16,038 nucleotides of DNA from Chloroflexota bacterium (GTDB taxonomy: Bacteria; Chloroflexota; Limnocylindria; Limnocylindrales; CSP1-4). The first letter of the stretch is position 1. Every line of letters begins with the position of its first letter. A program made the position numbers and the translations under genes. This document shows positions 13,363 to 16,038 of the stretch, piece after piece. The stretch is from contig JACQEH010000056.1 in the NCBI GenBank assembly GCA_016200675.1, positions 1-16,038 of the forward strand, read 5' to 3'. The notes below the pieces were generated by a model. It saw only the letters and a list, made by a program, of their open reading frames with translations, was not told the DNA's origin and did no database searches.

Positions 13363-14361
13363 TCAGGAGGCATCCGAGCGCAGGGGCCACCGGGTATTCG
13401 AGCGGACTTGGGCCACGTCAATCCGGTCCGCCGGCGACGCCACTCGGTGGACCGCGCGAAGGTCATCGTCTAGTAGCTCGACGTATCGCCGCGTGACCTG
13501 GATCGAATGCGGGCTGTGGCCGAGGATGCGCTGCAGGCTGAAGACGTCGCCGCCGTTCGTCAGGAAGGCGCGGGCGAAGGTGTGACGCAGGATGTGGGGC
13601 GAGCAGCGGGTCTGGATGCCAGCCCGCGAAGCCAGTCGATGGACGAGTTGATGGATCCCGCGCGCGGATAGCCGCGAGCCTCGAGGCCCAATGAACAACG
13701 GGGAGTTGCCAACCATGCCTAGGCGCCTCGCCGACGACCACCCGCGGAGCGCCTTCCGCGTTCGCCGTCCGATCGGCACGACCCGCTCACGGCTTCCCTT
13801 CCCCATCACGCGACAGCGACCCTCGATGAGGTCTACATCCCCGACCTTGAGCCAGGCGACCTCACTCAGGCGCATCCCCGTGTCGATCATCAGCAGGATG
13901 AGTGCGAGGTCGCGCTGCGGCTGACGCGACTCGGTGGCCGCATGCACGAGCCGGGCGATCTCGTGGTCGCGGAGGCTTGGGACGAGTTGATCCGGGACGC
14001 GCGGGATGGGTACTGCGCGAACCGGGTTCGCCGGAAGGTCGAGCTCAGCCGCGATCCAGGTTCCGAAGGCCTTGATCGTGCGGACACGGCCCGCCAGGCT
14101 GCTCGGCGCGAGCGCCGTCGGGCGGGCGTTGAGAGCTAGGAGCCATCGGCGCACGGTGACTGGCTGCAGGTCGGCGACCGTCGCCGTCCGTCCATCGCGC
14201 TCGAGGAACCGCATGAACTCCATGAGGTTCGCCCGATACCAATCGATCGTTCGCGGGCTTCGGCCGGCAACCCGAAGGGCAACGAGGTACTCCTCGACCA
14301 CCTCGGCCAATCGATAGCGGTCGAGCGAAGGCTCGGGCGCCGCTGCCGCTACCGCTCGCAC
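13363..14361 (-). CDS. Tyrosine recombinase/integrase, island right side
   Basis: Recombinase of 332 aa with core-binding domain about 15-115 and catalytic domain about 130-315. Active-site residues: Arg164 (TGMRLSEV), Lys188 (MGKGSRERVVPI), His256 and Arg259 (HILRH), His282 (LGHSPHS), Tyr293 (TRRYVEL). GTG 14361 has GGAG with an 8-nt spacer, and the gene overlaps the upstream ATPase gene by 13 nt, so the two are very likely co-translated. It resembles the recombinase at 7850-8824, clearly in the last 80 residues, but differs in the N-terminal half; it is a paralogue and not a recent copy. It converges on the XRE-TPR gene across 53 bp, in which I see no clear terminator. Confidence 0.9.
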   Translation of the reverse strand: MRAVAAAAPEPSLDRYRLAEVVEEYLVALRVAGRSPRTIDWYRANLMEFMRFLERDGRTATVADLQPVTVRRWLLALNARPTALAPSSLAGRVRTIKAFGTWIAAELDLPANPVRAVPIPRVPDQLVPSLRDHEIARLVHAATESRQPQRDLALILLMIDTGMRLSEVAWLKVGDVDLIEGRCRVMGKGSRERVVPIGRRTRKALRGWSSARRLGMVGNSPLFIGPRGSRLSARGIHQLVHRLASRAGIQTRCSPHILRHTFARAFLTNGGDVFSLQRILGHSPHSIQVTRRYVELLDDDLRAVHRVASPADRIDVAQVRSNTRWPLRSDAS

Positions 14362-15485
14362 GCCTGCAGCTCCAGGTATCGCCGGAACAGCCGGTCGCTG
14401 ATCGCGTAGCGTCCCCGCTGGCCGTTCGCCAGGCGATCGATCTGACCACGAGCGGCGAGCCGGCGAAGGGCCTGGCGTGTCGCGGGCGGCGAGATCCCAA
14501 GACGCTTGGCCGCGTCCTCGATCTCGCCAGACAGTCGAGCGACGTTCGCCGAGGCGACCACGGATGCCACCTGGCGCTCGGCGGGCGCCATCGCCGACCA
14601 GCGCGCCGCGAAGATCTCCTGGCTCACCGACGCGAAGGCGCGTTCGAAGGCCGCGGCGAACTCGGCCCTGCCGACCGTTCCTCCTTCGGCTGCATCGAAG
14701 GCGAAGTAGGCCAGCTTCTGCAGGTAGTACGGTCGGCCGCCCGACAGCTCGACAATCTCAGCCAAGACGGCGTCGTCGAACCTGATACCGGTTCCGGCGA
14801 GCGGCTTCGCGATCGCCTCCGCGGCCGACGCCGCACCGAGCGGCCCGAGGGTGATGGGCTCGAAGAAGCGCACGAGGGGCTCGTGGGCACCGCGGATGGA
14901 GCCGAAGAGGCCAGGCGAGGCCGAGACGACGAAGGTAATCGCGATGTCCATCGCGTAAAGTTCGAGGCTGATCGCCCGGAGCTGCAGCAGGGCGTCGCCG
15001 GGAGTGGCGACCAGGTCGACGTCGTCGACCATGACGACCAGGGTGTGATGGTCGCCCACCTGTGCCGCCCGCCGGAGCGCGCTGGGAAGCTCCTTCTCGA
15101 CCTCCCGGGGCGGCCTTCGGAGGCGCGCCTCCGCCACGCCCACGTCGAAGCCCACCTCGAGGTCGACGTTCGAGGTCCAGCCGCTGTCCGTTTCGGCTGC
15201 GACCGCGCCCGTAAGCGCCGCGAGGAAGTCGTCCCTCGACTGCGGGTAGGCCATGGTCAGGACGACCCGGTCGCCGGCTGCCTCGAGGCGCCGGCGCCAG
15301 TGCATGAGGAGCGTCGTCTTGCCGATCGCCCACTCGCCGAGCAGCGCGGTGTGCTGCGGATGACCATCGCGGGTCCGCGCGACGCGCGCCTCGTGCATGG
15401 CGGTCTCCGGCTCACGACCCGATAGCAGCGGCGGGAAGATGCCGCTACCGGGGCGGAACGGGTTCGCCGATCGTGTTTGTGACAA
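14349..15485 (-). CDS. AAA-type ATPase with C-terminal winged helix, paired with the recombinase
   Basis: Protein of 378 aa. It begins NPFRPGSGIFPPLLSGRE, an entry motif of Orc1-like/archaeal-type ATPases; Walker A GEWAIGKTT (50-58), Walker B VMVDDVDLV (151-159), and a sensor-like VVSASPGLF. The last 80 residues (APAERQVASVVA, RLGISPPATRQALRRLAARG) form a winged helix likely to bind DNA. Function is not known; overlap with a recombinase suggests help in synapsis, target choice or regulation, as ATP-dependent partners do in some transposons. Start: TTG 15485 has AGGAG 9 nt before it; another TTG at 15494 touches the ribosome site, so I reject it. Tandem repeats cover the start region. Confidence 0.78.
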   Translation of the reverse strand: MSQTRSANPFRPGSGIFPPLLSGREPETAMHEARVARTRDGHPQHTALLGEWAIGKTTLLMHWRRRLEAAGDRVVLTMAYPQSRDDFLAALTGAVAAETDSGWTSNVDLEVGFDVGVAEARLRRPPREVEKELPSALRRAAQVGDHHTLVVMVDDVDLVATPGDALLQLRAISLELYAMDIAITFVVSASPGLFGSIRGAHEPLVRFFEPITLGPLGAASAAEAIAKPLAGTGIRFDDAVLAEIVELSGGRPYYLQKLAYFAFDAAEGGTVGRAEFAAAFERAFASVSQEIFAARWSAMAPAERQVASVVASANVARLSGEIEDAAKRLGISPPATRQALRRLAARGQIDRLANGQRGRYAISDRLFRRYLELQACER

Positions 15486-15507
15486 CTGTGACAACTCCTG
15501 TCACAAA
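15476..15507. promoter_or_regulatory. Tandem 9-bp repeats and inverted repeat over the ATPase start
   Basis: TGTGACAAC occurs twice back to back (15478-15495). The outer TTTGTGACA (15476-15484) and TGTCACAAA (15499-15507) form an exact 9-bp inverted repeat, with the ribosome site and TTG start between or within them. A regulator, perhaps the winged helix of the ATPase itself, could bind here; as RNA the inverted repeat would hide the ribosome site. Confidence 0.55.
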
Positions 15508-15523
15508 GCTCCTGAAGATGGTT

Positions 15524-15559
15524 CGGCCGAGGAAGCGCCGCTGGGCGCCGCCTCGGCCG
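15524..15559 (-). terminator. Strong hairpin after the partial E1-like gene
   Basis: Arms CGGCCGAGG (15524-15532) and CCTCGGCCG (15551-15559) pair exactly; inside, GCGCC (15535-15539) pairs with GGCGC (15544-15548) around a 4-nt loop, with a 2-by-2 internal loop between the stems. It lies 27 bp after the stop of the E1-like gene. There is no T-run, as is common in such GC-rich genomes, so terminator is likely but attenuator for the ATPase operon is possible. Confidence 0.5.
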
Positions 15560-15586
15560 GGTTGTGCACCGTCAATCCACACTTCC

Positions 15587-16038
15587 CTACAGCTCGTCCG
15601 GCCTCAGGCGGAACCAGCGCCGCGGTCGCGCGGCACACTGGATCACGTCGAGGAAGACCTCGCTGTAGGGGACGCTGCCTGACTCAATGACCTGCCAGAG
15701 GGCGTTGAGCATCGCGCTGGCGACCATCAGGTTCGTCACGAGGAGTTGCGGTCGCTCAGCTGCCAGGACCTGACAACCCGGCTCTTGCGGCTCCTCGCTG
15801 TCCGCCGCCTCGCCGATCTCCGGGTGGATCTCGACGAGGTGGCCGTCGACCGACCAGCCATCGCGGCGACGGACGAGCTGGACGTTGCCGTCCGTTTCGT
15901 CGTTGCCGCCGCTGATCAATGTCGCGTTATCGAGCGTTGCGAGGTGGCGGTCGACGAGCGCCCGCGTGCGGTGGTTGTCGACCGCCAGGAGGACGATGTC
16001 CCCTTCGCGGACGATCACACTGACGTTGGCTCCGTCGA
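15587..16038 (-). CDS. E1/ThiF-like protein, C-terminal part, cut by right edge
   Basis: The last 149 residues of a protein whose start lies beyond the window. The segment REGDIVLLAVDNHRTRALVD matches the second half of the ThiF/E1 Rossmann fold (hydrophobic strand, Asp-Asn, then Arg), followed by ATLISGGND, the paired acidic stretch around IHPEIGEAADSEEPQEP, and an amphipathic C-terminal half (QLLVTNLMVASAMLNALWQVI). The nucleotide loop would lie off the edge. No CxxC zinc pair is seen in this part, only single cysteines. It is distinct from the E1 domain at 8943-10370. A GTG at 16018 is in frame, but coding continues upstream of it through the last complete codon. Partners may lie to the right of the window. 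Confidence 0.72.
   Translation of the reverse strand, partial: DGANVSVIVREGDIVLLAVDNHRTRALVDRHLATLDNATLISGGNDETDGNVQLVRRRDGWSVDGHLVEIHPEIGEAADSEEPQEPGCQVLAAERPQLLVTNLMVASAMLNALWQVIESGSVPYSEVFLDVIQCAARPRRWFRLRPDEL

Noticed and set aside
7730..14361. Second copy of the tRNA 3' end as the far attachment site
   Set aside because: I looked for TTCGAATCC and the acceptor end CTCGCCA-G near the right recombinase and elsewhere and did not find it; the island's right border stays unknown.
1..16038. CRISPR array or insertion sequence
   Set aside because: No regularly spaced direct repeats with unique spacers and no transposase gene; mobility genes present are tyrosine recombinases.

Overview
The window is very GC-rich and densely coded, with frequent GTG/TTG starts and overlapping stop/start pairs. 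This fits a high-GC Chloroflexota or Actinomycetota genome, probably environmental. The lineage is an inference from composition and gene style; no marker gene settles it.

Left part (1-7684), ordinary chromosomal genes: a PatD-like gamma-aminobutyraldehyde dehydrogenase; a thiamine-type ECF transporter operon (YkoE-like S component, fused double ATPase, EcfT) read on the minus strand behind a TPP riboswitch; a monoacylglycerol-lipase-type hydrolase; a divergent metallo-beta-lactamase-fold hydrolase; and a YhdH/AcuI-type zinc-free quinone-oxidoreductase-like enzyme. A tRNA-Gln(CTG) gene closes this part.

Middle part (about 7760-14361), a mobile or defence-like island beside the tRNA: two convergent tyrosine recombinases (7850-8824 plus, 13363-14361 minus) bracket the cargo. 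One half of the cargo is a compact three-gene minus-strand operon for a ubiquitin-like conjugation system: a single-domain ubiquitin-like protein of the multiubiquitin type, an E2-family-E-like protein without any cysteine, and a JAMM peptidase-E1 (ThiF) fusion. The genes overlap by 1 and 3-4 nt. Divergent from it is a RelE/HigB-like toxin gene overlapping a large XRE-HTH regulator with a long helical-repeat (TPR-like) extension. The shared 143-bp intergenic region has a perfect 16-bp palindrome and a second copy matching it at 13 of 16 bases. Both lie among candidate promoter elements, suggesting that the regulator controls both arms.

Right part (14349-16038): an AAA-type ATPase with a C-terminal winged helix overlaps the second recombinase as an operon, with 9-bp tandem repeats over its start codon. 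A strong hairpin separates it from the C-terminal part of a second, different E1/ThiF-like protein that runs off the right edge.

The most interesting system is the ubiquitin-like operon: E1, E2-like protein, peptidase and modifier in 2.1 kb, no cysteine in the E2-like protein or the modifier, no E1 cysteine in the usual place, an Asp-rich modifier tail without Gly-Gly, and a toxin/XRE-TPR partner module sharing operators.
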